Shown: positions 1 through 9,007 of the stretch, piece after piece
Layout: each line of letters starts with the position of its first letter
Position numbering within the stretch: position 1 is the first letter of the stretch
Assembly (NCBI RefSeq): GCF_003574835.2
Contig: NZ_CP063196.1
Location: forward strand, 868,001 to 932,000
Origin: Thermobifida halotolerans
GTDB taxonomy: Bacteria > Actinomycetota > Actinomycetes > Streptosporangiales > Streptosporangiaceae
Length of the DNA: 64,000 nt
Direction of reading: 5' to 3'
Program-made: the position numbers and the translations under genes
Notes under the pieces: generated by a model
What the model was told of the DNA's origin: nothing
Database searches by the model: none
What the model saw: the letters and a program-made list of their open reading frames with translations, nothing else

Positions 1-364
1 GCAGGCGTTCGGCGTCCCAGCGGGCCTCCAGCACCTCGCTGCGGGTGCGGACGTGGGGGCGCAGACCGAAGCGGTCGGTCACGTCCTCCAGGTAGGCGCG
101 GATGTGCGGCTGCCCGGAGAAGCTGCGCGGCCAGTGCGGGTTGGGGGCGAAGGAGAAGGAGTACAGGTGGGAGGGGACGTCGCAGGCGCACCCGGGGTAG
201 GTGTTGTCGCGCCAGGTTCCACCGACGTCGTCGGCGCGTTCGAGGATGACGAAGTCGTTCTCGCCCGCCTGGCGCAGTCGGACGCCCAGCCCGATCCCAC
301 CGAACCCCGATCCGATGATCGCGATCCGCACGTGGGGCGCTGCGGGCGTTGCTGTGGAGCCCAT
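1..364 (-). CDS. Flavin-containing monooxygenase, Baeyer-Villiger type (N-terminal part, runs off left edge)
   Basis: Only the first 121 codons are present; the gene continues beyond base 1. The start is the ATG at 364, with GAGAGG about 8 bases upstream. Near the N-terminus there is a Rossmann FAD-binding motif, GSGFGGIG, preceded by RIAII, and about 20 residues later the ERADDVGGTWRDNTYPG block that is typical of Baeyer-Villiger monooxygenases. These enzymes use NADPH and O2 to turn ketones into esters or lactones. The second Rossmann motif and the family fingerprint would lie outside the window, so the substrate class cannot be judged. Two short palindromes lie in the leader upstream of the start and suggest local repressor control. 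Confidence 0.85.
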   Translation of the reverse strand, partial: MGSTATPAAPHVRIAIIGSGFGGIGLGVRLRQAGENDFVILERADDVGGTWRDNTYPGCACDVPSHLYSFSFAPNPHWPRSFSGQPHIRAYLEDVTDRFGLRPHVRTRSEVLEARWDAERL

Positions 365-381
365 AGCACCACCTCTCGTCG

Positions 382-397
382 TTGGTTATTGAACCAA
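382..397. promoter_or_regulatory. Inverted repeat upstream of the monooxygenase (putative operator)
   Basis: TTGGTTattgAACCAA is a perfect 6-bp inverted repeat with a 4-base centre, lying 18-33 bases upstream of the monooxygenase start in an unusually AT-rich leader. Position and symmetry fit a TetR-type operator, but no regulator gene is visible on this side of the window edge. Confidence 0.4.
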
Positions 398-430
398 TGA
401 GTGTTGGCAATGTTTGAGCGTAAACCATGA

Positions 431-442
431 CAATGGACATTG
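431..442. promoter_or_regulatory. Second short palindrome upstream of the monooxygenase
   Basis: CAATGgaCATTG, two 5-base half-sites, is in the same AT-rich leader between the monooxygenase and the DUF4429 gene. It shares an ATTGG-like core with the neighbouring repeat and may be part of the same control region. Evidence is symmetry and location only. Confidence 0.25.
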
Positions 443-475
443 GAAGATTTGGGTCACTCTTCCCGGAGGCACGGG

Positions 476-1354
476 TCACAGCCGGTCGAGGAGTTCGGTC
501 TTCTTCGCCCGGAACTCCTCCTCGGTGAGCAGCCCCTCGTCGCGCAACCGCCCCAGTTCGCGGATGCGGTCGTAGACGGTCCGCTCGTCGGCGGTGTACG
601 CGTCGGTCGGCCGCGCCGGACCGGAGGTGTCCCGCGCCCACAGGTGCGCCGTCACGGTCGCCGCCAGCAGCAGCGTACGGGCCTCCTCCCTGCGAGAGGA
701 GTTGGTCAGCAGGCACGACAGGTCCTTGCCGGGCTTGGCGGCGGCGGGGGAGGTCCCGGCCTCGTGCGTGACGATCCGCAGGTAGCCCTCGTTCCACCCG
801 TCGGTGGGCACCCACTCGGCCCGGCGGATCTCGGAGAGCGGGAACTCCCGGCGCTGCTCCCTCCGCTTGCGGGAGCCCGCCTCGCCCGACCACACCAGGC
901 GCACCGCCTCACCGTCGAAGAAGGCCGTGCCCTCGGAGGTCTGGACGTGCAGCGGAAGCGGCGGGACCAGACCGGTGGCGAGCTGCTCGGGGGGTGCGGG
1001 GTCGCCGTCGTCCCGTGCGGCCTCGGCGGCCGCGGCGAACTGGTCGGCGTAGTACTCGGCGAGCAGTTCGGTGGCGGGCCTCCCGGTCAGCAGGAACGGC
1101 TGGCTCTTCTCCGCCAGGCCCGCCCCGACCGCGGTGAAGGGGTCGGCGCGCTCGTGCAGCCGCAGCCGCAGCCGCCAGTCCTTGCCCCGCACCCCGCGGG
1201 GCGTGAACTCCACCAGGGAGACGGCCGCCACGGGCAGCCGGCACCGGCCGAGAGCCACCAGCAGCGGGTCGGCGCGCCAGCCCGTGCGGTAGTGGATGGA
1301 GACCGTCTCCCCGTCGAACCGCCAGATCCCCTGCTTTCCCCGCAATTCGTCCAC
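476..1354 (-). CDS. DUF4429 domain protein with C-terminal SHOCT domain
   Basis: 292 aa. The N-terminus (GKQGIWRFDGETVSIHYR) and the repeated beta-rich halves resemble DUF4429 proteins of actinomycetes: the second half begins again with a TAFFDGEAVRLVWSG segment. The last ~30 residues (IRELGRLRDEGLLTEEEFRAKK) are a clear SHOCT domain, a short amphipathic helix pair often found at the C-terminus of bacterial membrane-associated or oligomerising proteins. No signal peptide or membrane span is visible, so it is probably cytoplasmic. Function is unknown in the family. The ATG at 1354 is the first plausible start after the upstream ABC gene, with ~90 bases between it and that stop. Confidence 0.85.
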   Translation of the reverse strand: MDELRGKQGIWRFDGETVSIHYRTGWRADPLLVALGRCRLPVAAVSLVEFTPRGVRGKDWRLRLRLHERADPFTAVGAGLAEKSQPFLLTGRPATELLAEYYADQFAAAAEAARDDGDPAPPEQLATGLVPPLPLHVQTSEGTAFFDGEAVRLVWSGEAGSRKRREQRREFPLSEIRRAEWVPTDGWNEGYLRIVTHEAGTSPAAAKPGKDLSCLLTNSSRREEARTLLLAATVTAHLWARDTSGPARPTDAYTADERTVYDRIRELGRLRDEGLLTEEEFRAKKTELLDRL

Positions 1355-1444
1355 CCGGCAATTCTAGGGAGACCGGCCGCCGCGCACACCGCGCCGAGAG
1401 CGCCCCGACCCGTCACGCGGGGCTCCCGCGCTGCGCGGGCCGGG

Positions 1445-3331
1445 TCAGGCCCCGGCCACGAGGTCGCCCGGAGCCTGCTCGAACTGGGTCCGGTACAGCC
1501 GCGCGTACCGGCCGTCCCGGGCCAGCAGTTCGGTGTGCGTGCCGCGCTCCACGATCCGCCCCGCCTCGACCACCAGGATGAGGTCGGCGGCCTGGACCGT
1601 GGACAGCCGGTGCGCGATCACCAGGGCGGTGCGCCCCTCCAGCGCCTCGGTGAGCGCCTCCTGCACCTGCACCTCCGACGTGGAGTCCAGGTGCGCGGTG
1701 GCCTCGTCCAGGATCACCACCCGGGGCTGCGCCAGCAGCAGTCGCGCGATGGTCAGCCGCTGGCGCTCGCCGCCGGAGAAGCGGTAGCCGCGCTCGCCCA
1801 CGACCGTGTCCAGCCCGTCGGGCAGCCCCTCGATCAGGTCGGCGATCCTGGCCCGGCGCAGCGCCTCCCACATCTCCTCCTCGGTCGCCTCGGGCCGCGC
1901 CAGCAGCAGGTTGCCCCGGACCGTGTCGTGGAACAGGTGCCCGTCCTGCGTCACCATGCCCAGCGTGGTGCGCAGCGAGGCGAACGACAGGTCCCGCACG
2001 TCCACCCCGGACAGCCGGACCGCGCCCTCGTCGACGTCGTAGAGCCGCGGCAGCAGTTGCGCGATCGTCGACTTGCCCGCGCCCGAGGAGCCCACCAGCG
2101 CCACCAACTGCCCCGGCTCGGCGCGGAACGACACCCCGTGCAGCACCTCCTCGCCGCCGCGCGCGTCCAGCCGCGCCACCTCCTCCAGCGAGGCCAGCGA
2201 CACCTTCTCGGCCGCCGGGTAGGCGAAGCGCACCCCGTCGAACTCCACCGACACCGGGCCGTCGGGCACCTCGCGGGCGTCCGTCCGCTCCCGGATCAGC
2301 GGCCGCAGGTCCAGCACCTCGAAGACCCGCTCGAAGCTCACCAGCGCGCTCATGACCTCCACGCGCGCGTTGGCCAGGGCCGTCAGCGGAGCGTACAGAC
2401 GGGTCAGCAGCAGCGCCAGCGCCACGACCGCGCCCGCGTCCAGTTGGCCGCGCAGCGCGTAGAAGCCGCCCAGCCCGTAGACCAGCGCCAGCGCCAGCGC
2501 CGAGACCAGCGTCAGCGCGGTGAAGAACACGTGCTGCAGCATGGCCCGGCGCACCCCGATGTCGTGCACCCGCCCGGCGCGCTCGGCGAACTCGGCGGAC
2601 TCGCGGTCGGGCCGCCCGAACAGCTTGACCAGGGTCGCCCCCGGGGCGGAGAAGCGCTCCGACATCTGGGTGCTCATCGCGGCGTTGTGGTCGGCGGCCT
2701 CGCGCTCCAGCCGCGCCAGCCGGGTGCCCATGCGCCGCGCGGGCAGCACGAACACCGGGAGCAGCAGCAGCGCCAGCAGGGTGACCTGCCACGACAACCC
2801 GACCATCACCACCAGCGTCAGCGTGAGCGTGACCAGGTTGCCGACCACGCCGGACAGCGTGTCGCTGAAGGCCCGCTGCGCGCCGATGACGTCGTTGTTC
2901 AACCGGCTGACCAGCGCACCGGTGCGGGTGCGGGTGAAGAACGCGACCGGCATGCGCTGCACGTGGTCGAACACGGCGGTGCGCAACTGCAGGATGAGTC
3001 CCTCGCCGATGCGCGCCGACAGCCACCGCGTCGCCAGCCCGACCCCGGCCTCGGCCACGGCGATGGCGGCGATGAGCACCGCGAGTCCGACGACGAGGCC
3101 GGTCCCGGCGTCGCCGACGATGCCGTCGACCACCCGGCCCGCCAGGACCGGCGTGGCGACCGCCAGCACCGCGCCGAGCACGCTGCACACCAGGAACCAG
3201 ATCAGCGTGGACAGGTGGGGGCGGGCGAAGCCGCCGATGCGCCGCAGCGTGGCCGCGGAGAACGGGCGCTGCTCCTCGGGCGCGTTCGCTGTGCGGTACA
3301 GCGTGTGCCAGGCGGTCATTTCCATGCTCAC
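1445..3331 (-). CDS. ABC transporter, fused permease and ATP-binding protein (MsbA/multidrug exporter type)
   Basis: 628 aa half-transporter. Residues ~40-330 hold about six membrane segments of an ABC type-1 exporter, including coupling-region sequence [16 protein letters not shown]. The C-terminal ATPase carries Walker [11 protein letters not shown]-loop [10 protein letters not shown], signature FSGGERQRL, Walker B VVILDEAT and the switch histidine in IAHRL. Length and order are standard for a homodimerising lipid or drug exporter. The gene stands alone between the DUF4429 gene and the divergent DrrA-type unit, with no second half-transporter, so a homodimer is likely. Substrate cannot be read from the sequence. 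Confidence 0.93.
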   Translation of the reverse strand: MSMEMTAWHTLYRTANAPEEQRPFSAATLRRIGGFARPHLSTLIWFLVCSVLGAVLAVATPVLAGRVVDGIVGDAGTGLVVGLAVLIAAIAVAEAGVGLATRWLSARIGEGLILQLRTAVFDHVQRMPVAFFTRTRTGALVSRLNNDVIGAQRAFSDTLSGVVGNLVTLTLTLVVMVGLSWQVTLLALLLLPVFVLPARRMGTRLARLEREAADHNAAMSTQMSERFSAPGATLVKLFGRPDRESAEFAERAGRVHDIGVRRAMLQHVFFTALTLVSALALALVYGLGGFYALRGQLDAGAVVALALLLTRLYAPLTALANARVEVMSALVSFERVFEVLDLRPLIRERTDAREVPDGPVSVEFDGVRFAYPAAEKVSLASLEEVARLDARGGEEVLHGVSFRAEPGQLVALVGSSGAGKSTIAQLLPRLYDVDEGAVRLSGVDVRDLSFASLRTTLGMVTQDGHLFHDTVRGNLLLARPEATEEEMWEALRRARIADLIEGLPDGLDTVVGERGYRFSGGERQRLTIARLLLAQPRVVILDEATAHLDSTSEVQVQEALTEALEGRTALVIAHRLSTVQAADLILVVEAGRIVERGTHTELLARDGRYARLYRTQFEQAPGDLVAGA

Positions 3332-3645
3332 GGGTGGTCACCGGCCCTTCGGGGTGGTCGGGATCGGAAGCGGGGAACGCGGCCGTGCGCCGCGTCCGAC
3401 GCGACGGAGCCTAAAAGCTCGACTTTGGTTGAGGTCAAGCCGTCGCCCGGATCCGGTGCGGACGCGGAATTTGCCGCTTCTTGAAATCGAACAAGTGTAC
3501 GATAACAGTGACGGCCCGCGGTCGTGCGCCCTCGCGGCGATCCTGTGGAAAAGACGCGGATCCCCGCCGGAGAAGTCCGCGCGACGCGGGGCGGACCACC
3601 GGAGAACAACCACCCCCGGCAGTGACGACGGAGAGGAAGACCGAC
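3332..3645. other. Intergenic region between divergent ABC exporter genes
   Basis: About 314 bases between two divergently transcribed exporter units. It holds an AT-richer segment around 3460-3510 with an 18-bp near-palindrome and a TACGAT hexamer suitable as a -10 element for the plus-strand unit. I see no convincing conserved ORF here; a TTG-initiated frame beginning at 3481 looks like chance. Confidence 0.5.
3486..3503. promoter_or_regulatory. 18-bp near-palindrome, putative operator of the DrrAB-type unit
   Basis: ATCGaACAagTGTaCGAT is symmetrical at 14 of 18 positions (half-site ATCGnACA). It overlaps a TACGAT hexamer at 3498-3503 that could be a -10 element, ~140 bases upstream of the first plus-strand start. 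Drug-exporter genes of this family are usually controlled by TetR- or PadR-type repressors; none is encoded next to this pair. Confidence 0.45.
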
Positions 3646-3710
3646 ATGGCACGGCCAGCGCACGCCCCGCCGCGCGGGACGATCCGGGACCACCACGGGG
3701 AGGACCGATC

Positions 3711-3714
<4 letters not shown>
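3646..3714 (+). CDS. Possible 22-aa leader peptide upstream of the DrrA-type gene
   Basis: An ATG at 3646 is preceded by GAGAGGAAG at a good distance and opens a 22-codon frame ([12 protein letters not shown]...). Its TGA overlaps the ATG of the ATPase gene in an ATGA junction, the arrangement used for translational coupling throughout this window. The peptide is basic and proline-containing with no recognisable domain. The spacing of ribosome site and start is better than for the ATPase start itself, which lacks a clear site (GGGGAGGACCGATC). It could be a coupling leader, or the true ATPase ribosome site could simply be the GGGGAGG run. Confidence 0.35.
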
Positions 3715-4687
<973 letters not shown>

Positions 4688-4691
<4 letters not shown>

Positions 4692-5527
4692 CCGCCACGA
4701 CCGCCCGGCCCCGGGCAGACATCGACGAGCGGCTGAGCAGCGCCCTGGCGCCCCGCGCCCGGCCGCCGCGGCCCGGTCCGCTGACCGCCTCGCTCGTCTT
4801 CGGCTGGCGGGCGCTGCTGAAGATCAAGCACGTGCCCGAGCAGTTGTTCGACGTCACCGTCTTCCCGGTGCTGTTCCTGCTGATGTTCACCTACCTGTTC
4901 GGCGGCGCGCTGGCGGGGTCCCCGCGCGAGTACCTCCAGACCCTGCTGCCGGGCATCCTGGTCATGAACGTCGTCATGATCACCATGTACACCGCCGTCA
5001 CCCTCAACACCGACATCACCAGGGGGATCTTCGACCGGTTCCGGTCGCTGCCGGTGTGGCGACCCGCCGCCCTGGCGGGCGCGCTGCTGGGCGACGCGGT
5101 CCGCTACACCGCCGCCTCGTCGGTCGTCGTGGCGCTCGGCCTGGTGCTGGGGTTCCGTCCGCAGGGCGGCGTGGTCGGTGTACTGCTGGGCGTGGCGCTG
5201 CTGGTGGTGTTCTGCTACGGCTTCTCCTGGGTGTGGACCGTGCTGGGGCTGGTGCTGCGCACCCCCAACTCGGTCATGGGCGTGAGCATGATGGTGCTGT
5301 TCCCGGGGACCTTCCTGACCAACGTCTTCGTCGACCCCGCGACCATGCCGGGCTGGCTGCGCGCGTTCGTCGAGGCCAACCCGGTCACCCATCTGGTCAC
5401 GGCGGTGCGCGGGCTGATGCACGGCTCGGCCGCCACCGGCCAGGTCGCCCTGGTGCTCGCCGAGGCCGCCGCCCTGGTGGCGGTGTTCGCGCCGCTCACG
5501 CTGTACCTGTACAACCGGAGGAGCTGA
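4688..5527 (+). CDS. ABC-2 type membrane permease (DrrB family)
   Basis: 279 aa, starting at the ATG inside the ATGA overlap with the ATPase gene. About 40 cytoplasmic N-terminal residues are followed by six hydrophobic segments, with the conserved ABC-2 region around [13 protein letters not shown] and [11 protein letters not shown], which is typical of DrrB and related exporters. With its ATPase it would form an export complex in the cytoplasmic membrane. The pair is transcribed alone and ends at an exceptionally long hairpin. No biosynthetic gene cluster adjoins it, so the natural substrate is open. Confidence 0.92.
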
Positions 5528-5545
5528 CCTCGGTCCCGGAGGGGG

Positions 5546-5704
5546 TCGGGTGGCCTCGGCCCCGGGGGCCTTGCGGCCTCAGCCCCGTGGGGGGGTCGAG
5601 AAGCGTTGCAGGAGAGGCCCGCCCCCTCGGGCGGGTGTGTCCTTGCAACGCATCTCGCCCACCCCCTCCGGGCCGAGGTCTCCCCCGGGGCTCGGGCCAC
5701 CCGA
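5546..5704. repeat. 159-nt imperfect palindrome between convergent genes
   Basis: The segment folds on itself almost end to end. The left outer arm TCGGGTGGCCTCGGCCCC pairs with the right outer arm CTCGGGCCACCCGA; inner arms GCGTTGCA (5603-5610) and TGCAACGC (5644-5651) and the core CCCGCCC / GGGCGGG share the same centre near 5625. It sits between the stops of the permease gene (+) and the methyltransferase gene (-) and should end transcription from both sides. At ~75 bp per arm it is much longer than a usual terminator and may be a dispersed palindromic element. Confidence 0.7.
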
Positions 5705-5737
5705 AGTCCTCCTCGGCCTCCCGGTGTCGGGGAGGGG

Positions 5738-6340
5738 TCACGACGCCGCCGTCATCACCTGGCGGACGCACCGGGGCAGCACCGGCACGCCGGTGCCGAC
5801 CACGGTGCGCAGCGGCGGGGCGCCGGTGAACAGGCCGTGCTCGCGGGCGGTGTCGGCCAGCACGTCGAAGGGCGCGAAGGAGAAGTCGTAGACGGCCAGA
5901 CGGCCTGCGGGGCGCAGCACCCGCGCCAGTCCGGGGACGGCCCCGGCGGGGTCGTCCCAGTGGTGGGAGCTGAACGAGGTGACAACCAGGTCGAAGGAGC
6001 CGTCGGGAAACGGCGGCGCGGTGACGTCACCGACCCGCGCGGCCACCCGGTCGCCGAAGTCCGCGGCGTTGCGCTCGGCGGCGGCGACCATGTCCGCCGA
6101 CAGGTCGAGCCCGGTGACGCGGAGGTCCCGGCGGCGGCGGGCGATCTCGACCAGCAGGACGCCGGGACCGGTCCCCGCGTCGAGCACCGCGCCGCCGTGG
6201 GGGGCGAGGGCGGCGACGTCCTCGGCGATCCGCCGGTAGAGGCCGCGCAGTGCCCACCGGGCCACCCGGTCGTAGATCCGGCTGCCCCGTCCCTGGAAGA
6301 GCGTCGGAGCGTTCTTCTGCGTGTGGAGTCGGGTGTGCAT
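5738..6340 (-). CDS. Class I SAM-dependent methyltransferase (Methyltransf_11/25 type)
   Basis: 200 aa. Motif I VLDAGTGPG at ~50-58, the acidic residue of motif II in TGLDLSADMV, and motif IV-like FDLVVTSFSSHHWDD give a complete small Rossmann methyltransferase resembling the UbiE/BioC superfamily. The first ~25 residues include RIYDRVARW, also common in that group. Substrate is not predictable. It is divergent from a marR gene across a ~106-bp region containing two identical-core operators, one of them 20 bases upstream of this start, so repression by that MarR protein is likely. Confidence 0.88.
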   Translation of the reverse strand: MHTRLHTQKNAPTLFQGRGSRIYDRVARWALRGLYRRIAEDVAALAPHGGAVLDAGTGPGVLLVEIARRRRDLRVTGLDLSADMVAAAERNAADFGDRVAARVGDVTAPPFPDGSFDLVVTSFSSHHWDDPAGAVPGLARVLRPAGRLAVYDFSFAPFDVLADTAREHGLFTGAPPLRTVVGTGVPVLPRCVRQVMTAAS

Positions 6341-6359
6341 GGGCGTGTCCCCTCAAAAG

Positions 6360-6376
6360 AGTTGTATTCTGCAACT
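6360..6376. promoter_or_regulatory. Operator 1 of the methyltransferase/marR divergent promoter
   Basis: AGTTGtattctGCAACT, followed by GTTTT. It lies 20 bases from the methyltransferase start and has the same AGTTG-N7-CAACT layout as a second copy centred 37 bp away. Two matching palindromes between a marR gene and a divergent gene are the classic layout of MarR autoregulation. Confidence 0.7.
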
Positions 6377-6396
6377 GTTTTGACGATAGAACGGAC

Positions 6397-6413
6397 AGTT
6401 GCACAATGCAACT
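6397..6413. promoter_or_regulatory. Operator 2 of the methyltransferase/marR divergent promoter
   Basis: AGTTGCacaatGCAACT, again followed by GTTTT. It is more symmetrical than operator 1 and lies 34 bases before the marR start. The facing halves of the two operators also form a larger inverted repeat, so a dimer pair could bind across the promoter. Confidence 0.7.
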
Positions 6414-6446
6414 GTTTTGGGTGACGGAACTCCGGAAGGACGGTGC

Positions 6447-6899
6447 ATGGACCCCACACCGGCGCACCAGTTGCACCGGTCGCTGATGGACCTGGTCCGC
6501 GTGGCCGGTCTGCTCCAGGGCGACCAACAGGTCCTCAGCCACCCCGTGTCGCTGTCCCAGGCGTTCGCCCTGGACGAGTTGGGCACCGCCGGGGGGCCGC
6601 TGTCCCAGCGCGAGCTGGCAGAACGGCTGGGCCTGGAGAAGAGCACCGTCAGCCGCATGGTCGCCGACCTGGAACGCAAGGGACTGCTGCACCGCGAACG
6701 CGACCCCGCCAACCGGCGGGTCCACCGCCTGCGGATCACCGAGCGGGGCCGGCAGCTACGCGCCCACCTCGCCGAACTGTTCCAGCAGCGCTACGACCGG
6801 TGGAGCGCGGCCATGGCCCCCGACGAGCGCGAGGCCCTGCTGTACGGCCTGTCCGGTCTGGTCCGCGCGATCCGCCGGAACCCCCCGCCCCCCGGCTGA
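6447..6899 (+). CDS. MarR family transcriptional regulator
   Basis: 150 aa. The winged helix-turn-helix is clear: LSQRELAERLGLEKSTVSRMVADLERKGLL, followed by the wing RDPANRRVHRLRITERG. The ATG at 6447 is chosen because GGAAGGA lies 7 bases upstream; the frame is open further upstream, but that would place the operators inside the gene. MarR proteins are dimeric repressors that release DNA on binding small phenolic or oxidised ligands. Twin operators in the divergent promoter suggest that it controls itself, the methyltransferase and, by read-through, the DUF385 gene 29 bases downstream. Confidence 0.93.
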   Translation: MDPTPAHQLHRSLMDLVRVAGLLQGDQQVLSHPVSLSQAFALDELGTAGGPLSQRELAERLGLEKSTVSRMVADLERKGLLHRERDPANRRVHRLRITERGRQLRAHLAELFQQRYDRWSAAMAPDEREALLYGLSGLVRAIRRNPPPPG

Positions 6900-6928
6900 A
6901 CACCGACTCCGAGAAGGAAGGTCCTCTC

Positions 6929-7417
6929 ATGGCAGACATGGCGGACTCCGCATTCCGCAGGACACCGACCGGAGCGAGCCGCCTGCTGTTCCGGCTGCCC
7001 GTCCACCTGTACCGGATCGGCCTGGGCTGGCTGTTCGGTCGCCGACTGCTGCTGCTGAACCACATCGGCCGTGTCTCGGGAAAGAAGCGCCGGGTGGTCG
7101 TCGAGGTCGTCGAGCGCGACCCCGACGCCGGGACCTACACCGTCTGCTCCGGGTTCGGCCCCAAGGCCGCCTGGTACCGCAACCTCATGGCCACTCCCGA
7201 CGTCACCATCCAGGTCGGCGTCCGCACGGCAGAGGTCACGGCCGTGCCGCTGCCCCCGGAGGAGGCCGGGGAGGTCCTGGTGCGCTACGCGCGCCGCCGC
7301 CCCCGGACCGCGCGCGGACTCACCCGCTTCATGGGCTTCGAGACCGACGGTTCCGAGGCCGCCTACCGCCGCGCGGGCACAGCCCTGCCCTTCGTCCGCT
7401 TCGTCCCCCGGACCTGA
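6929..7417 (+). CDS. DUF385 nitroreductase-family deazaflavin (F420)-dependent enzyme
   Basis: 162 aa. The split-barrel signature is visible: LLNHIGRVSGKKRRVVVEVVE, then VCSGFGPKAAWYRNLMATPDVTIQVG, matching the LTT(T)GRKSGKPR ... W..NL...P...V pattern of the family that includes the Ddn nitroreductase. These small proteins bind cofactor F420 or related ligands and reduce nitro, quinone or enone compounds. GAGAAGGAAGG lies ~8 bases before the ATG. It follows marR by 29 bases, so it is probably part of the MarR-controlled unit and may modify the inducer or a related toxic compound. Confidence 0.88.
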   Translation: MADMADSAFRRTPTGASRLLFRLPVHLYRIGLGWLFGRRLLLLNHIGRVSGKKRRVVVEVVERDPDAGTYTVCSGFGPKAAWYRNLMATPDVTIQVGVRTAEVTAVPLPPEEAGEVLVRYARRRPRTARGLTRFMGFETDGSEAAYRRAGTALPFVRFVPRT

Positions 7418-7517
7418 CCGCGGCGGTCCGGGCACGTCAGGGCGGTTCCTCCCGGATTCTCCGGTTTCGTTCTCTGTAGAGTGGGGACGCGCTTGCGTCG
7501 ACAGGGCGGGGGAGAAC

Positions 7518-8117
7518 GTGCGTACCGGAAAGTCGCTGCTGGCCGGGACGGTCGTGCTGGGAGCGCTCACGGCCTGCGGTCCCCTCCTCGGAGTCGAGTG
7601 GCCACAGCCGCGGACGGCTCCCGCCGTGAGTGAGACCGCGCACGTCAGCCTGGTCTGGACGACGGACGGCTCCGTCGACCCCCGGGACTCCTACGTCGAG
7701 TACGAGGCGACGGTCACCCTCCACGAACCCGTTCCCGGCCGGGGAGTGTGCGGAACCCGGGGTGCCGACGGGACCGGCACGGCCCGGGTGGTCGTCGCCC
7801 TGACCAACCGCACCGACCTGAGCAGGGACGACGTGGCCGCCCAGAGGCGCCCCCAGCACCTGCGGGCCGATCCGCTGAACGCGGGCGGCTCGCTGCGGTG
7901 GGCGGGCGAGCGGTGGGGCAGGGACGCCTGCGTGGACGTCCCCGACCTCGCCCGGGTCTTCGAGGACTGGGACGAGGGGGAGACCCGCGAACTGCACGGC
8001 GAGCTGGCCGGGGTTCCGCTCGACGACCCCTCCGGTCACGGCGTCGAGCTGGAGTTCGTCGCACCGGACTGGCAGCTCGTCGAAGGCGAGGTCGCAACAC
8101 TGCCGGTGCGGTTCTGA
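7518..8117 (+). CDS. Putative secreted lipoprotein of unknown function
   Basis: 199 aa from a GTG preceded by GGCGGGGGAGA. The N-terminus has a short basic region, a hydrophobic core and the lipobox LTAC (Cys about residue 20), so it should be lipidated and anchored outside the membrane. The mature part is beta-rich and acidic (WDEGETRELHGELAG, VELEFVAPDWQL) with two further cysteines. I recognise no named domain. It is followed by a short hairpin before the convergent PNPOx-like gene and seems to be a single-gene unit. Confidence 0.75.
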   Translation: MRTGKSLLAGTVVLGALTACGPLLGVEWPQPRTAPAVSETAHVSLVWTTDGSVDPRDSYVEYEATVTLHEPVPGRGVCGTRGADGTGTARVVVALTNRTDLSRDDVAAQRRPQHLRADPLNAGGSLRWAGERWGRDACVDVPDLARVFEDWDEGETRELHGELAGVPLDDPSGHGVELEFVAPDWQLVEGEVATLPVRF

Positions 8118-8123
8118 CCGTCC

Positions 8124-8143
8124 GCCCGCTCCGCCGCGCGGGC
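8124..8143. terminator. Hairpin between convergent genes
   Basis: GCCCGC and GCGGGC arms around a short loop, between the lipoprotein stop and the convergent PNPOx-like stop. It is modest in length and lacks a T run, as is usual in GC-rich actinomycetes. Confidence 0.45.
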
Positions 8144-8148
8144 GCGCC

Positions 8149-8661
8149 TCAGCGGAACCGCCAGCGGGTCTGCCCGTACTCGGAGCCCCTGGCGAACCCG
8201 AAGACGGTCGAGGGGGCGACCCGGTAGACCACGGCCGCGCCGCCCCCGCTGCGGAAGCAGCCGTCGCGCACGTCGAAGTGCCAGTCCGGACCGTACTTCG
8301 TCTCGAAGGACGCGGCCACGAACCGCAGCGCCGCGTCGTCGGTGAGACGCGCGGCCTCGCCCTCGACCACCAGGTCGAGGCCCTCGCCGAGCAGGTTGCG
8401 TCCGGTGGTGAGCACGCAGTGCGGACTGTCCGCCAGGTTGGCGGCCTTGCGCTCGGTCGGGCCGGTGCAGAAGTACAGGGCCTCGTCCAGCCACACCGCC
8501 AGCAGCGGAGCGACGTGCGGGCGGCCGTCGGGACGCACCGTCGACAGCCAGAACACCTCGGCCGCCACCAGCAGGCGGCGCGCCCGCTCCCAGCCGAGCG
8601 GGGCCGCGCCCCCGCTGCTGTACCTGGGGTCCAGTTCGCCCACCGGTTGTCTGTGCGCCAT
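8149..8661 (-). CDS. Pyridoxamine 5'-phosphate oxidase-like (split-barrel FMN) protein
   Basis: 170 aa from the ATG at 8661, preceded by GAGGGAGG. The segments VFWLSTVRPDGRPHVAPLLAVW, LYFCTGPTERKAANLADSPHCVL and LDLVVEGEAARLTDD match the conserved core of small PNPOx-like flavoproteins (VatA/Rv1155 group). Such proteins bind FMN, F420 or heme; the cofactor is uncertain here. The C-terminus (VFGFARGSEYGQTRWRF) is also typical. Its upstream region faces the HPP operon promoter, so the two may share regulation. Confidence 0.88.
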   Translation of the reverse strand: MAHRQPVGELDPRYSSGGAAPLGWERARRLLVAAEVFWLSTVRPDGRPHVAPLLAVWLDEALYFCTGPTERKAANLADSPHCVLTTGRNLLGEGLDLVVEGEAARLTDDAALRFVAASFETKYGPDWHFDVRDGCFRSGGGAAVVYRVAPSTVFGFARGSEYGQTRWRFR

Positions 8662-8848
8662 CGTCGGCCTCCCTCGCGAGCGGTCGGGGCGGCGGGCCGG
8701 GCACGCGGCGGCGCGCCGACCGCCGAAGCCCCCGGTGGGCGGCCACTTCCCCGCACCGTCCCGCCGAAAACGGGGCCTCCGGCACATGCGCGGCTCCAGG
8801 CCCGTCGGTCCGGGACCGGGGCGAGCGCCGCGGCGGGCCGCAGCCCCC

Positions 8849-8864
8849 GGAACCCCGGGGTTCC
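8849..8864. promoter_or_regulatory. Perfect 16-bp palindrome, putative operator
   Basis: GGAACCCCGGGGTTCC is perfectly self-complementary and lies between the divergent PNPOx-like and HPP promoters, about 85 bases upstream of the HPP -35 element. It could be a regulator site. No adjacent regulator gene is present. Confidence 0.4.
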
Positions 8865-8949
8865 ACGGTGCGGCCCCGACCCCCGGCGCGCACCACCGGC
8901 GGGCCGAGTCCGCCCAGCGCCCCGGCCCACCGGGCGGCGGCCGCGCGCC

Positions 8950-8975
8950 GTTTGCCCCCCGTGCGCTCCGGGTAG
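8950..8975 (+). promoter_or_regulatory. SigB-like promoter of the HPP-molybdoenzyme-mrp operon
   Basis: GTTTG at 8950-8954, 15 bases, GGGTAG at 8970-8975, 32 bases before the HPP start. Streptomyces SigB-family promoters follow GNNTN14-16GGGTA(C/T). Three other units in the next 19 kb have the same layout. Confidence 0.55.
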
Positions 8976-9007
8976 CGGGCCGCGCGCACCACGAGAGGAG
9001 ACGATCC

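Larger units (their letters stand above)
8662..9007. other. Divergent promoter region between PNPOx-like and HPP genes
   Basis: 346 bases of very GC-rich DNA with no credible ORF. It contains a perfect 16-bp palindrome (8849-8864), a GTTTG/GGGTAG promoter motif for the plus-strand operon (8950-8975) and, on the minus strand near 8775-8750, a weaker GTTTT-N14-GGGGAA arrangement that could serve the PNPOx-like gene. Confidence 0.5.

Noticed and set aside
440-3484. A 1014-codon open frame on the plus strand
   Set aside because: It is antisense to the DUF4429 and ABC exporter genes, has the Gln/His/Arg/Gly-rich composition of a GC-bias shadow and no recognisable domain.
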